The translations under genes were made by a program, and so were the position numbers. The notes below the pieces were generated by a model. The model was not told the DNA's origin. It worked only from the letters and a program-made list of their open reading frames with translations, and ran no database searches. 64,000 nt of DNA from Devosia sp. XK-2 (GTDB taxonomy: Bacteria; Pseudomonadota; Alphaproteobacteria; Rhizobiales; Devosiaceae). Below are positions 8,453 to 17,575 of this stretch, piece after piece. The DNA is taken from the NCBI RefSeq assembly GCF_037113415.1, contig NZ_CP146608.1, forward strand, positions 1,694,501 to 1,758,500, in the 5' to 3' direction. Position 1 is the first letter of the stretch. Every line of letters begins with the position of its first letter.

Positions 8453-9436
8453 ATGCAAAAAAAAGAAGTATCAAAAAAAATACTTGTTACTGGAGGGGCG
8501 GGTTTTCTTGGGTCACATTTGTGTGAGGCGCTTCTGCGCTCTGGCCATCGTGTGACCTGCCTAGACAATTTCTCCACTGGTCTGCGCCGGAACATCCAGC
8601 ATTTGGAAAACGCCAAAGGCTTCGATTTCATTGAGCACGATATCATCACGCCCATCGACCTGGACGTCGATCAGATATTCAACCTCGCCTGCCCTGCATC
8701 GCCGCCACACTACCAGGCGGACCCGGTGCACACGACGCTAACCAGTGTCCTGGGTTCGCTGAACCTTCTCGAACTCGCGCGGCGCCGTGGTGCGCGCATT
8801 TTCCAGGCCTCCACCTCCGAGGTCTATGGCGATCCTTACGTGCATCCCCAGGTCGAAAGTTACTGGGGCAACGTTAACTCGTTCGGTCCGCGGGCCTGTT
8901 ATGACGAGGGCAAACGGTGCGCCGAGACACTGTTCTTCGATTACCACCAGAGCCATGGCGTAGCGATAAAGATCGCGCGCATCTTCAATACCTATGGACC
9001 ACGCATGGGGCCCGATGACGGCCGCGTTGTTTCCAACTTCATCGTTCAGGCGCTGAAGGGGGACGATATCACCGTCTATGGCGACGGAAGCCAGACCCGG
9101 TCCTTCTGCTTCGTGGACGACCTGATTGACGGCTTCCTGCGCCTCATGGCGTCGCCGGAGACTTTTACCGGGCCCGTCAACCTTGGCAATCCATGCGAAT
9201 TCACCATTGGCGCATTGGCCAGACACGTGATTGAGCTGACCGGTTCAACTTCGAGGATGGTCTATCGTCCGCTGCCGGTCGATGATCCCCGGCAGCGCCG
9301 CCCGAACATATCGTTCGCCATGCGAGAGCTCGATTGGCAGCCGCGCACGACGCTACTGGCCGGCCTCAAAAAAACCATCCGCCATTTCGAACGCCTGCTG
9401 GCAAACCCAGAGCTCGAATTCGCTGAGGTGGCATGA
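8453..9436 (+). CDS. uxs: UDP-glucuronic acid decarboxylase (UDP-xylose synthase)
   Basis: This cytoplasmic extended short-chain dehydrogenase (327 aa) converts UDP-glucuronate to UDP-xylose. It has the NAD-binding motif GGAGFLGSH (about 14-22), the catalytic Tyr150-xxx-Lys154 pair in CYDEGKR, and family landmarks such as [21 protein letters not shown] and [10 protein letters not shown]. The strong ribosome binding site before ATG 8453 decides the start. Its stop overlaps the next start by four bases (ATGA), so translation is coupled. Its substrate would be made by the UDP-glucose dehydrogenase four genes down, which ties the operon into one nucleotide-sugar pathway. Confidence 0.9.
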   Translation: MQKKEVSKKILVTGGAGFLGSHLCEALLRSGHRVTCLDNFSTGLRRNIQHLENAKGFDFIEHDIITPIDLDVDQIFNLACPASPPHYQADPVHTTLTSVLGSLNLLELARRRGARIFQASTSEVYGDPYVHPQVESYWGNVNSFGPRACYDEGKRCAETLFFDYHQSHGVAIKIARIFNTYGPRMGPDDGRVVSNFIVQALKGDDITVYGDGSQTRSFCFVDDLIDGFLRLMASPETFTGPVNLGNPCEFTIGALARHVIELTGSTSRMVYRPLPVDDPRQRRPNISFAMRELDWQPRTTLLAGLKKTIRHFERLLANPELEFAEVA

Positions 9437-10425
9437 TGTCACCCGAACGGATTCTCATCACCGGCGGAGCCGGCTTCATTGGAAGCCATACCGCAAAGCT
9501 GCTGAGCGCCAGCGGCATCGAGCCCGTTGTCTTCGACAACCTCTCGACCGGCAACCGCTCATCGGTGCGCTGGGGTCCGTTCGTCCAGGGCGACATCCTG
9601 GACACCCCCCTGCTCGCCCGCACAATCGCGCGCTACAGGCCCACAGCCGTCATTCATTTCGCCGCCTCCGCCTATGTCGGCGAATCCGTGGAAGATCCGG
9701 CCAAATACTACCGGAACAACCTGGTAGGAACGCTCTCGCTGCTCGACGCCTGCCTCCAGAGCCGGCTCAGCAACATTATCTTCTCTTCAAGCTGTGCGAC
9801 CTACGGGGTGCCGGCGCATCTTCCAATCAGCGAAGACACACCGCAGAGCCCGATCAATCCCTATGGGCGCACGAAGCTGATCGCCGAGCATATGCTGCGC
9901 GACTACGCGGCTGCCTATGGTCTGCGATATGTAGCTCTGCGCTATTTCAACGCGTGCGGTGCCGATCCCGACGGCGAAATCGGGGAATGGCATTCCCCCG
10001 AAACGCACCTGGTCCCGCGCGCGCTGATGGCCACGGCCGGTATTATTCCGTTCCTTGAGGTCTTTGGCGACGACTACGAAACCGCAGACGGGACATGCGT
10101 TCGCGACTATATCCATGTCGCGGACCTGGCACAGGCCCATGTCCTTGCCTACAAATATCTGTCGGCGGGAGGGCGCGACCTTGTGGTCAATGTCGGCACC
10201 GGCCGCGGCACCTCCATTCGCGAAATTCTTACCGCAATCCATTCCATGACCGGCATCGAGGTTCCGGTCCGCATGCATCCGAGGCGTGCAGGTGATCCGC
10301 CCACGCTCTACGCCGACCCGAGTCTGGCACGGGCGACAATTGGCTTTGCCGCCGAACATTCCGACCTCGCGACGATCTTGCGCACCGCCGCTCCGTTTTT
10401 TGGGTTGGAGGTGCAGTCACCATGA
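9433..10425 (+). CDS. NDP-sugar 4-epimerase, probable UDP-xylose/UDP-arabinose or UDP-glucose 4-epimerase
   Basis: This enzyme (330 aa) belongs to the GalE family. Motifs are GGAGFIGSH (12-20), SSSCATYG, and the catalytic Tyr144-xxx-Lys148 pair in PYGRTK. By sequence alone it could be UDP-glucose 4-epimerase. The direct neighbour makes UDP-xylose, so UDP-xylose to UDP-L-arabinose epimerisation (the Uxe role in S. meliloti) is the contextual alternative. It overlaps both neighbours by four bases, which indicates tight co-translation in one operon. Confidence 0.85.
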   Translation: MMSPERILITGGAGFIGSHTAKLLSASGIEPVVFDNLSTGNRSSVRWGPFVQGDILDTPLLARTIARYRPTAVIHFAASAYVGESVEDPAKYYRNNLVGTLSLLDACLQSRLSNIIFSSSCATYGVPAHLPISEDTPQSPINPYGRTKLIAEHMLRDYAAAYGLRYVALRYFNACGADPDGEIGEWHSPETHLVPRALMATAGIIPFLEVFGDDYETADGTCVRDYIHVADLAQAHVLAYKYLSAGGRDLVVNVGTGRGTSIREILTAIHSMTGIEVPVRMHPRRAGDPPTLYADPSLARATIGFAAEHSDLATILRTAAPFFGLEVQSP

Positions 10426-12278
10426 ACATCGCTCCCAAAAAAGCCACCGGATCGGCCCAGCCAGGCGGCGAACCGCTGCTGGTATCCGTTTTCACCAAGC
10501 ACCAGAAGATCGAGTATGTGGTCGGCAGCGCGATATGGTTTGCGGCCCTTGTCTATTTCTGGTCGTGGTGGCTACAGCCCGAACATCACGTCAGCGCGGT
10601 CGGCTCAATCCTGGTCACCGCGACGCTGGGCTGGGTAACACTTCTACCGGCGTATTTTTTGCTGATTTTTTACCGCGGCCGGAAACCGAACGGCCCGTTG
10701 CGGCTCCCGGCAGGCAGTCGTATCGCCATGGTGGTGACCAAGGCTCCGGCCGAGCCGTTCCCCGTTGTGGCAGAGACGCTGCTGGCGATGCTTGCCCAGG
10801 ATATTCCCCACGACACATGGCTGGCAGACGAAGATCCTTCCTCCGAGACGCTCGCCTGGTGCCGCATGCATGGCGTGTTCGTCAGCACTCGTAAGGGCCG
10901 CGCCGACTACCATCGCACGACCTGGCCCCGGCGCACGCGCTGCAAAGAGGGCAATCTCGCCTTCTTTTACGACCACTACGGCTATGGGCGCTACGACTTC
11001 GTTGCGCAGCTCGACGCCGACCATGTCCCCGAGCCCGGCTATCTCTTTGAGATATTGCGGCCGTTTGCCGATCCCGCCATAGGCTATGTCTCTGCGCCCA
11101 GCATATGCGACCGCAATGCCCAGGAAAGCTGGTCCGCACGCGGCAGGCTCTACGCCGAAGCGAGCATGCATGGCTCGCTTCAGGCCGGCCATAATGGCGG
11201 GCTCGCACCATTGTGCATCGGCTCACATTATGCCGTGCGTACCAAGGCGCTGGAACAGATCGGCGGCCTCGGTCCCGAGCTTGCTGAAGACCATTCCACG
11301 ACCTTGATGATGAACGCCCATGGTTGGCGCGGCGTGCACGCCCTGGACGCGATTGCCCATGGCGACGGACCGCGCACCTTTGCCGACCTTGTGACCCAGG
11401 AATTCCAATGGTCGCGCAGCCTGGTCACGATTCTCCTGCAGTATTCACCTTCGTTGATCGGCAAGCTGCCGTTGCGTCTGAAGTTTCAGTTCCTGTTTTC
11501 GCAGCTCTGGTATCCAATGTTCGCGCTTTTTGGTGCGCTGATGTTCGCGATGCCGATCGTCGCTCTCCTGCGCGGCGAGAACTTTGTCGCCGTTGCCTAT
11601 CCCGTTTTCTTCGCCCATTCCGCACCCTTGTCTATCATCCTGATAGTTTTGGCCTACCGCTGGCGCGCCGGCGGCACCTTCCGTCCGTTCGACGCCAAGG
11701 TGCTGAGCTGGGAGGCAGCTCTCTTCCTTTTGGCCCGCTGGCCATGGGCACTTGCGGGATGCGCGGCCGCCGTTCGTGATTGGCTCACAGGCTCTTTTGT
11801 GGATTTCCGCGTCACGCCCAAGGGAACCTCCGAAGTGGGTGCCCTGCCCCTGCGCGTGCTGGCTCCTTACGGCGTGCTCTCGCTGGTCTCGATATTGCCC
11901 GTTCTGGCTGTACCCGATGCAGGTGAAACAAGTGGCTTCTATCTTTTTGCCATCGTGAATGCGTCGCTCTACGCGATCCTCCTGCTGGTCATAATCGCCC
12001 AGCACGCCCACGAGAATGCGATCCGGATGTGGAGCCGGTTCTATCGACCCGCAATGGCGGCCGCCGTCCTGGCGCTCTTTGTACTGCCGGGCGTTGCCAC
12101 GGCCGAACGCGGGCAACGAGGGCTTGAGGGGCTCGCCTGGGGTGCGGGCAATTTCCGTCTGTTCGAACAACGCTATTCGGTCGCCGGCGCCGGTATGGGC
12201 AGCCCCGGGCTGGTCACAACCATCTTCAGCCCAAGCTGGCGGGTAACCAATCCGCCGCAGCACAACGAACTGAAATAA
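10422..12278 (+). CDS. Membrane family-2 glycosyltransferase (cellulose-synthase-like polysaccharide synthase)
   Basis: The protein (618 aa) has two N-terminal membrane segments (about 35-85), a cytoplasmic GT-A domain and several C-terminal membrane segments. Synthase landmarks are DED near 136-138, the metal-binding DAD (198-200), an acceptor-site ED (289-290), and QEFQW (326-330) at the place of the QxxRW motif. In the last of these, Arg is replaced by Gln. Such proteins polymerise a sugar from a UDP donor and move the chain across the inner membrane. The operon context suggests a pentose or uronic-acid polymer. A PilZ domain is not evident, so any c-di-GMP control would act through transcription. 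Confidence 0.85.
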   Translation: MNIAPKKATGSAQPGGEPLLVSVFTKHQKIEYVVGSAIWFAALVYFWSWWLQPEHHVSAVGSILVTATLGWVTLLPAYFLLIFYRGRKPNGPLRLPAGSRIAMVVTKAPAEPFPVVAETLLAMLAQDIPHDTWLADEDPSSETLAWCRMHGVFVSTRKGRADYHRTTWPRRTRCKEGNLAFFYDHYGYGRYDFVAQLDADHVPEPGYLFEILRPFADPAIGYVSAPSICDRNAQESWSARGRLYAEASMHGSLQAGHNGGLAPLCIGSHYAVRTKALEQIGGLGPELAEDHSTTLMMNAHGWRGVHALDAIAHGDGPRTFADLVTQEFQWSRSLVTILLQYSPSLIGKLPLRLKFQFLFSQLWYPMFALFGALMFAMPIVALLRGENFVAVAYPVFFAHSAPLSIILIVLAYRWRAGGTFRPFDAKVLSWEAALFLLARWPWALAGCAAAVRDWLTGSFVDFRVTPKGTSEVGALPLRVLAPYGVLSLVSILPVLAVPDAGETSGFYLFAIVNASLYAILLLVIIAQHAHENAIRMWSRFYRPAMAAAVLALFVLPGVATAERGQRGLEGLAWGAGNFRLFEQRYSVAGAGMGSPGLVTTIFSPSWRVTNPPQHNELK

Positions 12279-12304
12279 GGAAAGGGCGCTTTGCGCAGGA
12301 ACCC

Positions 12305-13720
12305 ATGAAAATAGCAGTTATCGGAACTGGATATGTCGGTCTTGTCAGTGGCTCCTGTTTTGCCCAATGGGGCAACGAGGTCGTCTGCGTCGACAAGAAT
12401 GCAGAGAAAATCTCAGGCCTGCAGCAGGGCAAGCTGCCCATCTATGAGCCGGGGCTGGACGAGATTCTGGAGCGCAACGTCGTTGCCGGCCGGCTGTCTT
12501 TTACCAGTGACACCGCCGCAGCCTTGAAGGACGCCACCGCCGTGTTCATTGCGGTGGGCACGCCTCCGCGGCCCGGTCACGGGGATGCTGATCTTTCCTT
12601 CGTCTATATGGCAGCCAGAGAAATTGCGCCGCTTCTTGCGGAAAATGCCGTGGTCGTCGTCAAGTCCACCGTCCCCGTCGGGACGGGTGACGCTGTTGAG
12701 AAGATCATCGCCACCGAGCGAGCCCACGGCACCTTCTCTGTGGCCTCCAATCCCGAATTTCTCAGGGAAGGAGTGGCCATCCGCGACTTCCTTGCACCCG
12801 ACCGGGTCGTGATCGGCGTTGCTGACGAGCGCGCCCGCGAAGTTCTGACAGAAATCTACAGCGGACCGCTGGCGAAGACCAATTCGCCTATCGTGGTAAC
12901 ACAGCGGCGCACGTCCGAGCTCATCAAATATGCCGCAAATGCTTTTCTCGCGACCAAGATCACCTTCATCAACGAGCTGGCCGATCTTTGTGAGCAAGTG
13001 GGCTCCGACGTCGGCGAACTTGCCTTGGGCATGGGGCTCGACCAGCGTATTGGAGCCAGCTTCCTCAATGCCGGCCCGGGTTACGGTGGCTCCTGCTTTC
13101 CAAAGGATACCCTGGCGCTTCTGAGGACCGCACAAGATCACGGGGTGGCCCTGCGCATCGTCGAGCAAACCGTGGGCGTCAACGAAGCGCGCAAACGCAA
13201 GATGGCGCTCAAGGTGATGGACGCCGTCGGAGGCGATGTCGACGGGCTTACCATCGCGGTCTTTGGCCTAACCTTCAAACCTGACACCGACGATATGCGC
13301 GAAGCGCCCTCGGTGCCGTTGATCGAGACGTTGCAGCGCTTCGGTGCCGCTATACGCGCGCATGACCCGGTCGGCATGGATAATGCCGCACGGATACTGG
13401 AGAACGTCGCGTTTTTTGAAGACCCCTATGAGTGCGCGCGCGACGCCGATGCCGTTGTCATCGTTACGGGGTGGGACAGCATCCGGCGCCTTGACCTTGT
13501 CCGCCTGCGTCGGATGACGCGCTCACCGCATCTGGTCGATCTGCGTGGTGCGTTCCAGGAAGGCCGAGCCGAGGCCGCGGGTTTCCACGTTTGCACCGTC
13601 GGTCGCCCCACAACACGTCCTGTTGAACCGGCACCGGACCTTCTGGACACAAAGAACCACCTGCACAGCGCAGTTGCGCCCAATGGCCGGCGCGTTTTCA
13701 TGGGGGGATACGAGCATTGA
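12305..13720 (+). CDS. ugd: UDP-glucose 6-dehydrogenase
   Basis: This cytoplasmic enzyme (471 aa) oxidises UDP-glucose to UDP-glucuronate with two NAD+. It has the N-terminal Rossmann motif GTGYVGLVSG (8-17), a central dimerisation domain, and the catalytic Cys264 in GYGGSCFPKD. The C-terminal UDP-binding domain is also present, and the length is normal. It is 26 bp downstream of the glycosyltransferase. It supplies the substrate of the UDP-glucuronate decarboxylase encoded first in the operon, so the operon can make UDP-xylose from UDP-glucose on its own. Confidence 0.92.
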   Translation: MKIAVIGTGYVGLVSGSCFAQWGNEVVCVDKNAEKISGLQQGKLPIYEPGLDEILERNVVAGRLSFTSDTAAALKDATAVFIAVGTPPRPGHGDADLSFVYMAAREIAPLLAENAVVVVKSTVPVGTGDAVEKIIATERAHGTFSVASNPEFLREGVAIRDFLAPDRVVIGVADERAREVLTEIYSGPLAKTNSPIVVTQRRTSELIKYAANAFLATKITFINELADLCEQVGSDVGELALGMGLDQRIGASFLNAGPGYGGSCFPKDTLALLRTAQDHGVALRIVEQTVGVNEARKRKMALKVMDAVGGDVDGLTIAVFGLTFKPDTDDMREAPSVPLIETLQRFGAAIRAHDPVGMDNAARILENVAFFEDPYECARDADAVVIVTGWDSIRRLDLVRLRRMTRSPHLVDLRGAFQEGRAEAAGFHVCTVGRPTTRPVEPAPDLLDTKNHLHSAVAPNGRRVFMGGYEH

Positions 13721-13764
13721 GCAAACCGTCAACAACAACGTAGAGAGTCAAATGGAGAAACAAG

Positions 13765-14718
13765 ATGAACAGGAAATCGAAAACTGCAGTCATCGTGACT
13801 GCGATCGCATTGGCGTCGGGAGCGGTGCTCGCGGCCAATACCCCCCGCGGCATCCCTGATTCGAACTCGGCCACGGCCGGCGCCACATCCGACAAACGAC
13901 CGAACATGGCTCCGCCTGCGATCACCTTCGGGGCCTATGATCCTCATGGGGACTTTGGAGACGATCCCAATTCAACGATCGAGCATCTCTTTCTCCCCTG
14001 GGAGGACGTTGATCTTTCCACGCTCGCGTTGGCCGATGACTACGCGTTGGCCCGTGGCCGCTCACTCCTCATCAGCGTGGAGCCATGGTCCTGGGACCGC
14101 GACTGGCGCGTATCCTCGCAAGAACTCTATCTCGGCATCGCAAATGGCAGCTACGACACCAATGTCGCAGTGGTTTGTTCGGAGATAGCCAGGCTCAAGA
14201 GCCCTGTTACCGTCCGTTTCGCACAGGAAATGGACGAAGAGGACAATCAGTTCAGTTGGGCGCAATGGTCCGGACCAGAATACATCGAGGCTTATCGACG
14301 CTTCGTATCCGGGTGCCGCCAGCATCTGAACAACGCCATGTTCATGTGGTCCCCAAAGGGCAATGAAGACCTTCAAGACTACTATCCGGGCGACGATTTT
14401 GTAGATGTCATCGGCCTGTCGGTCTTCGGCTTCCAGCCCTATGACCAAGCCAAAGCCGGCGGCGACCAGACGTTCGCCGAGCGCCTGATGCCCGGCTACA
14501 CCCTAGTCAAGGACTATGGGAAACCGATCGTGGTCGCCGAGCTTGGCTACGAGGGTGACCAAACCTATGTCCGCCAATGGGCGGAGTCAGTAACAAGGCG
14601 TCACGCCGAGTTCCCGGGCCTTACAGCCGTTGTGTATTTCAATGATCGCGAGGTCTATCCGTGGCCGGACGATTTTGGGCTTCCCGACTGGCGGGTTGTC
14701 CAGGAATCAGCGAACTGA
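13765..14718 (+). CDS. Secreted GH26-like glycoside hydrolase
   Basis: The protein (317 aa) has a signal peptide (basic start, hydrophobic core, cut near Ala-Leu-Ala24). It then has a TIM-barrel glycosidase domain resembling family GH26. Candidate catalytic glutamates are Glu155 (RFAQEMD, acid/base) and Glu259 (VVAELGYEG, nucleophile). They are about 104 residues apart, as is usual in that family. As the last gene of the polysaccharide operon, it may trim or release the polymer in the periplasm or outside. The GH26 assignment is from motif pattern only. Substrate is unknown; mannan, xylan-type or arabinose-containing polymers are all possible. Confidence 0.75.
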   Translation: MNRKSKTAVIVTAIALASGAVLAANTPRGIPDSNSATAGATSDKRPNMAPPAITFGAYDPHGDFGDDPNSTIEHLFLPWEDVDLSTLALADDYALARGRSLLISVEPWSWDRDWRVSSQELYLGIANGSYDTNVAVVCSEIARLKSPVTVRFAQEMDEEDNQFSWAQWSGPEYIEAYRRFVSGCRQHLNNAMFMWSPKGNEDLQDYYPGDDFVDVIGLSVFGFQPYDQAKAGGDQTFAERLMPGYTLVKDYGKPIVVAELGYEGDQTYVRQWAESVTRRHAEFPGLTAVVYFNDREVYPWPDDFGLPDWRVVQESAN

Positions 14719-14888
14719 TGCGCAAAGCGGCAATGTGGTGGCGTGGCGACCATGTCGTCACGCTCGTGCGCCGGACCGCAATATGTCTTGACGATAGCCA
14801 AGGCCGTTGGGCATCCGGTCTACAAAGCCCGGCGCATGCTGACTATTCCCGGAAAAGTCCGGGATTCAGCGTTGCTCGGCCTGCCGCT

Positions 14889-15173
14889 TTATCGCCGAGC
14901 AGAGCGCGCGAAACATGTGGACGTTCTTCCGAAGCCGCTCGGCGAGCAGACATAGGGTGCATTACCGACATACTCGTTGCTCGCAAGCTTTATGGCGGGC
15001 TTCTCGACAGGTTTGGTATCGGCAGGTTTAGTGACGGCACTGCGTGACAGCACCGGCGCCTTGCCGGCGTCCAATTGGGTGCATCCGGCCATCGGGACGA
15101 GCAAGAATGCGGCGCCCGCTATAGCTAGTATGTGCTTGGAAACGGTCGTGCGACCCCGAATTGCATGTTCCAT
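14889..15173 (-). CDS. Small lipoprotein
   Basis: The protein (94 aa) has a lipoprotein signal sequence whose lipobox (PMAGC) places the lipidated Cys at residue 31. The mature part is short and ends with a conserved-looking motif (YVCSPSGFG followed by CF). The two late cysteines may pair. An in-frame TTG 18 bases upstream is a weaker start than ATG 15173, which has GAAGGG before it. Function is unknown. Short lipoproteins with a C-terminal YVC-SGFG motif recur in Hyphomicrobiales, but I cannot name the family. Confidence 0.65.
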   Translation of the reverse strand: MEHAIRGRTTVSKHILAIAGAAFLLVPMAGCTQLDAGKAPVLSRSAVTKPADTKPVEKPAIKLASNEYVGNAPYVCSPSGFGRTSTCFARSARR

Positions 15174-15513
15174 TGAGCCCGTACCCTTCAATTAGCCATG
15201 CGGAATCGATACTCCATAATGGTTAATTGGCCATGTAAGAAGCCCCGAAGAGCGGCATTTTCCCAGAATGTGTCGGTTGTCCCCAGGGTTCGCAACGCGA
15301 AGCGAACGCAACGCCGGATGAGACCCAATCTGTTGAAGGCCCCTGGACGAGGACAACCGCCCCATAATTTTTACCTTTGCCCGGCGCTTCGCCGGTCGGC
15401 CGCTACCGGCCTGAACCGGTCGCTGTCACCTTAAGGAGTAGTCGTCAGCTTAGCCCTGCGAACAGACTGCTTTCTGCTTCACCAAGGCCTCAGCCCACAC
15501 GCAGCGTAGCAGT
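15174..15513. other. Structured intergenic region
   Basis: This stretch of 340 bp lies between two minus-strand genes and shows no protein gene. It contains a long interrupted inverted repeat at 15274-15359 and, further on, compact GC hairpins: CCGGCG/CGCCGG around 15380-15395 and GGCCG/CGGCC a few bases later. It may hold a small RNA or repeat elements. Confidence 0.45.
15274..15359. ncRNA. Candidate structured RNA or long imperfect palindrome
   Basis: The ends pair perfectly (CGGTTGTCC at 15274-15282 with GGACAACCG at 15351-15359). The pairing continues with CCAGGG (15283-15288) against CCCTGG (15341-15346), after a 4-nt bulge. Inside, GTTCGC (15288-15293) and GCGAAC (15302-15307) can form a further hairpin. 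Strand and identity are unknown. It does not match a known RNA family that I can recognise by eye. Confidence 0.3.
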
Positions 15514-16251
15514 TCAAGGCACGATGATATCGGCGCCTTCCAGGCCAATCCGGAAGTCGTCGACCGCCCGCAGTTTGAAATGATCGTCGAGTGGTTGGAC
15601 GGCGAGCAGCCTGTCGCAGCGGAATGTGCGGACGGCCTGGCGTCCGGGATCATATGCCAGGACATACCAGACCGGATAATTGAGCAGCAGATATTGCGGC
15701 TCGATGTGTCTTTCGGTCTTGCTGCCTGCCCCATCGCTATAGGTGATCTGCGCGACCCTCATCGTCAAAAAGGCCTCATGCAGCGCCTCGACCACACGCG
15801 TTCTGGGCGCTCTATAATTCGACATCACCGCCGCTGATGCCTGCCCACCGATCAGCAGCCGCGCCTTGAGCTGGTTGATCCGACCGCGGTTGGCGGCGGA
15901 GAATGAGGCCATCAATTTGCGGCGGATTGGCGCGAGATTGGCCATTAATATGGGTGACCGAGTCTGCTCGGCGACCGCAAGACTGACCAGCAGGTCCACC
16001 GCCTCGCGATAATCCAGAGTGAGGCGCCCCACGCCCCAGGTCGAGGTCACCCGGACACCGCCGCCGCGCCCCCTGTCGGCGTCCACCGGCAATCCCCGCT
16101 CCCGCAGCAAGGCAATGTCGCGCGTTAGGGTGCGGCGGCTCACCCCGAACTCGGCCGCCAGCGCGCCAATGGCCATCGGCTCATCGGCCTTGAGCCGGCT
16201 GGACAGCAGATCCAGTCTGCGCAGGCGGGCGGCGTCGGAAGTGCTGGGCAT
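15514..16251 (-). CDS. WYL-domain transcriptional regulator (YafY/DeoR-like)
   Basis: The protein (245 aa) has an N-terminal DeoR-type helix-turn-helix (AIGALAAEFGVSRRTLTRDIALL, broken here only for naming). A WYL ligand-sensing domain follows (from about residue 145), with a final segment that is likely WCX. ATG 16251 is chosen because the upstream extension overlaps the divergent gene and has no family character. Members of this family often repress or activate a small divergent gene. The neighbour at 16318 fits that pattern, with the inverted repeat AGACG/CGTCT (16276-16294) between them as a candidate operator. Confidence 0.82.
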   Translation of the reverse strand: MPSTSDAARLRRLDLLSSRLKADEPMAIGALAAEFGVSRRTLTRDIALLRERGLPVDADRGRGGGVRVTSTWGVGRLTLDYREAVDLLVSLAVAEQTRSPILMANLAPIRRKLMASFSAANRGRINQLKARLLIGGQASAAVMSNYRAPRTRVVEALHEAFLTMRVAQITYSDGAGSKTERHIEPQYLLLNYPVWYVLAYDPGRQAVRTFRCDRLLAVQPLDDHFKLRAVDDFRIGLEGADIIVP

Positions 16252-16317
16252 GATCGAACGAACAAATGCGCTATAAGACGGCTCATATACGTCTAGATCG
16301 ACACCATCAGCAATCCA

Positions 16318-16647
16318 ATGGAGACAATGATGGATACGATTGTGGAACTGGCGCCGATCAAGCTGGCAGCGGGAAAGTCCGAACAGGACCTGTTGGCGGC
16401 GTCGGCGGCCTTCCAGGAGGATTTCCTGACCGGGCAGCCGGGCTTTGTGCGGCGCGAATTGGTCAGAAAATCTGACGGCACCTATCTCGATATCGTCCAT
16501 TGGCGCAGCGAGGCCGATGCCCACGCGGTCATGGCCAGAACAGGACAGTCGCCCGCCTGCGCGCAATATTTCTCTATGATGGATATGGGCGATAGCGACG
16601 GGACCGGTGGCATCGAGTTTTTCAGCTCATTGGCCGCTTACGAATAG
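16318..16647 (+). CDS. Small ABM-fold (monooxygenase-like) protein
   Basis: The protein (109 aa) has the pattern of dimeric alpha-beta barrel proteins of the antibiotic-biosynthesis-monooxygenase type. It has an N-terminal strand (VELAPIKLAAG), a helix with a QPGFVRREL turn, a strand with DIVHW, and a helix with many Ala. Real catalysis cannot be judged from sequence. The start may be 16318 or the Met three codons later (16327). It is divergent from the WYL regulator and is its likely target. A strong GC hairpin follows 11 bp after the stop. Confidence 0.65.
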   Translation: METMMDTIVELAPIKLAAGKSEQDLLAASAAFQEDFLTGQPGFVRRELVRKSDGTYLDIVHWRSEADAHAVMARTGQSPACAQYFSMMDMGDSDGTGGIEFFSSLAAYE

Positions 16648-16657
16648 CCCGGAGAAC

Positions 16658-16679
16658 GGGGCGCCCGCCGCGGCGCCCC
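16658..16679 (+). terminator. GC-rich hairpin after the ABM-like gene
   Basis: The perfect 8-bp stem GGGGCGCC/GGCGCCCC has a 6-nt loop and begins 11 bp after the stop codon at 16645-16647. There is no clear T run, so it may be a weak or Rho-assisted terminator. Confidence 0.5.
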
Positions 16680-16765
16680 GATCATCCCATCAAAACGGGA
16701 CCAACCCGTCCCATCTCTGCTTCCCTTTTGATATGGTGCCCCCGACGAATCCGAGGACATCTGTC

Positions 16766-17575
16766 ATGCAACCATCCCGCGACATTTCCCGCCTGATCGA
16801 GATCATGGCCGCATTGCGCGACCCGAACGGCGGCTGCCCCTGGGATCTGGTGCAGGATTTCCGGTCCATCCGCCATTACACGATCGAAGAAGCCTACGAG
16901 GTTGCCGACGCCATTGAGCGGGAGGATTTCGGCGATCTGCGCGAGGAACTGGGCGATCTGCTGCTGCAGCCGATTTATCACGCCCAGATGGCCAAGGAGG
17001 CCGGCCATTTCGACATTGGCGATGTCGTTCACGCCATTACCGAAAAGCTGATCCGCCGCCATCCGCATGTCTTTGGCGACGTGGTCGCCGACGGCGCAGT
17101 GGACGCACAAGACCGCTGGGAGGCGATCAAGGTGGGCGAACGCGCCGCCAAGGCCGAGCGCAAGGGCGACGCCGCTCCCTCAATTCTCGATGACGTACCC
17201 CAGGTCTTGCCTGCTCTCGCGCGCGCCGAAAAGCTGACCAAGCGCGCGGCCAAAGTGGGTTTTGACTGGCCCGACCTGCCCGCTGTGCGCGCCAAGATCG
17301 AGGAAGAACTGGCCGAAGTAGCCGAGGCCGAAGCCTCTGGCGACGAGACAGCCCTGCGCGAGGAGATCGGCGACCTGCTTTTCGCCGTGGCCAATCTGGC
17401 ACGCAAGGCCGGCGTCGATCCCGAAGCCGCTCTACGCGACGCCAATTCCAAATTCACCCGGCGCTTTCACTATGTCGAAGCGCGCTGCCGTGAGGACGGG
17501 ATCGATGCCGCCTCCGCCGGGCTGGATCGGCTGGATGGCTATTGGAACGAAATCCGGGCGCAGGACAAGGCCTAG
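16766..17575 (+). CDS. mazG: Nucleoside triphosphate pyrophosphohydrolase MazG
   Basis: This cytoplasmic enzyme (269 aa) hydrolyses (d)NTPs to NMP and pyrophosphate. Two MazG repeats are visible. The first (about 1-115) has the LRDPNGGCPWD signature and the metal-binding EEAYEVADAI...EELGDLLLQ helix pair. The second (about 160-260) has EEELAEVAEAE and EEIGDLLFAVANLAR. ATG 16766 is chosen over upstream in-frame starts because the family begins close to the RLIEIMAALRDP segment. It is convergent with hflX, and the two are separated by a palindromic repeat. Confidence 0.92.
   Translation: MQPSRDISRLIEIMAALRDPNGGCPWDLVQDFRSIRHYTIEEAYEVADAIEREDFGDLREELGDLLLQPIYHAQMAKEAGHFDIGDVVHAITEKLIRRHPHVFGDVVADGAVDAQDRWEAIKVGERAAKAERKGDAAPSILDDVPQVLPALARAEKLTKRAAKVGFDWPDLPAVRAKIEEELAEVAEAEASGDETALREEIGDLLFAVANLARKAGVDPEAALRDANSKFTRRFHYVEARCREDGIDAASAGLDRLDGYWNEIRAQDKA

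Noticed and set aside
15274..15359. Assignment of the structured element as 6S RNA or SRP RNA
   Set aside because: The paired ends suggested it, but the loop sequences and genomic neighbours do not match what I know of either RNA. Left as unknown.
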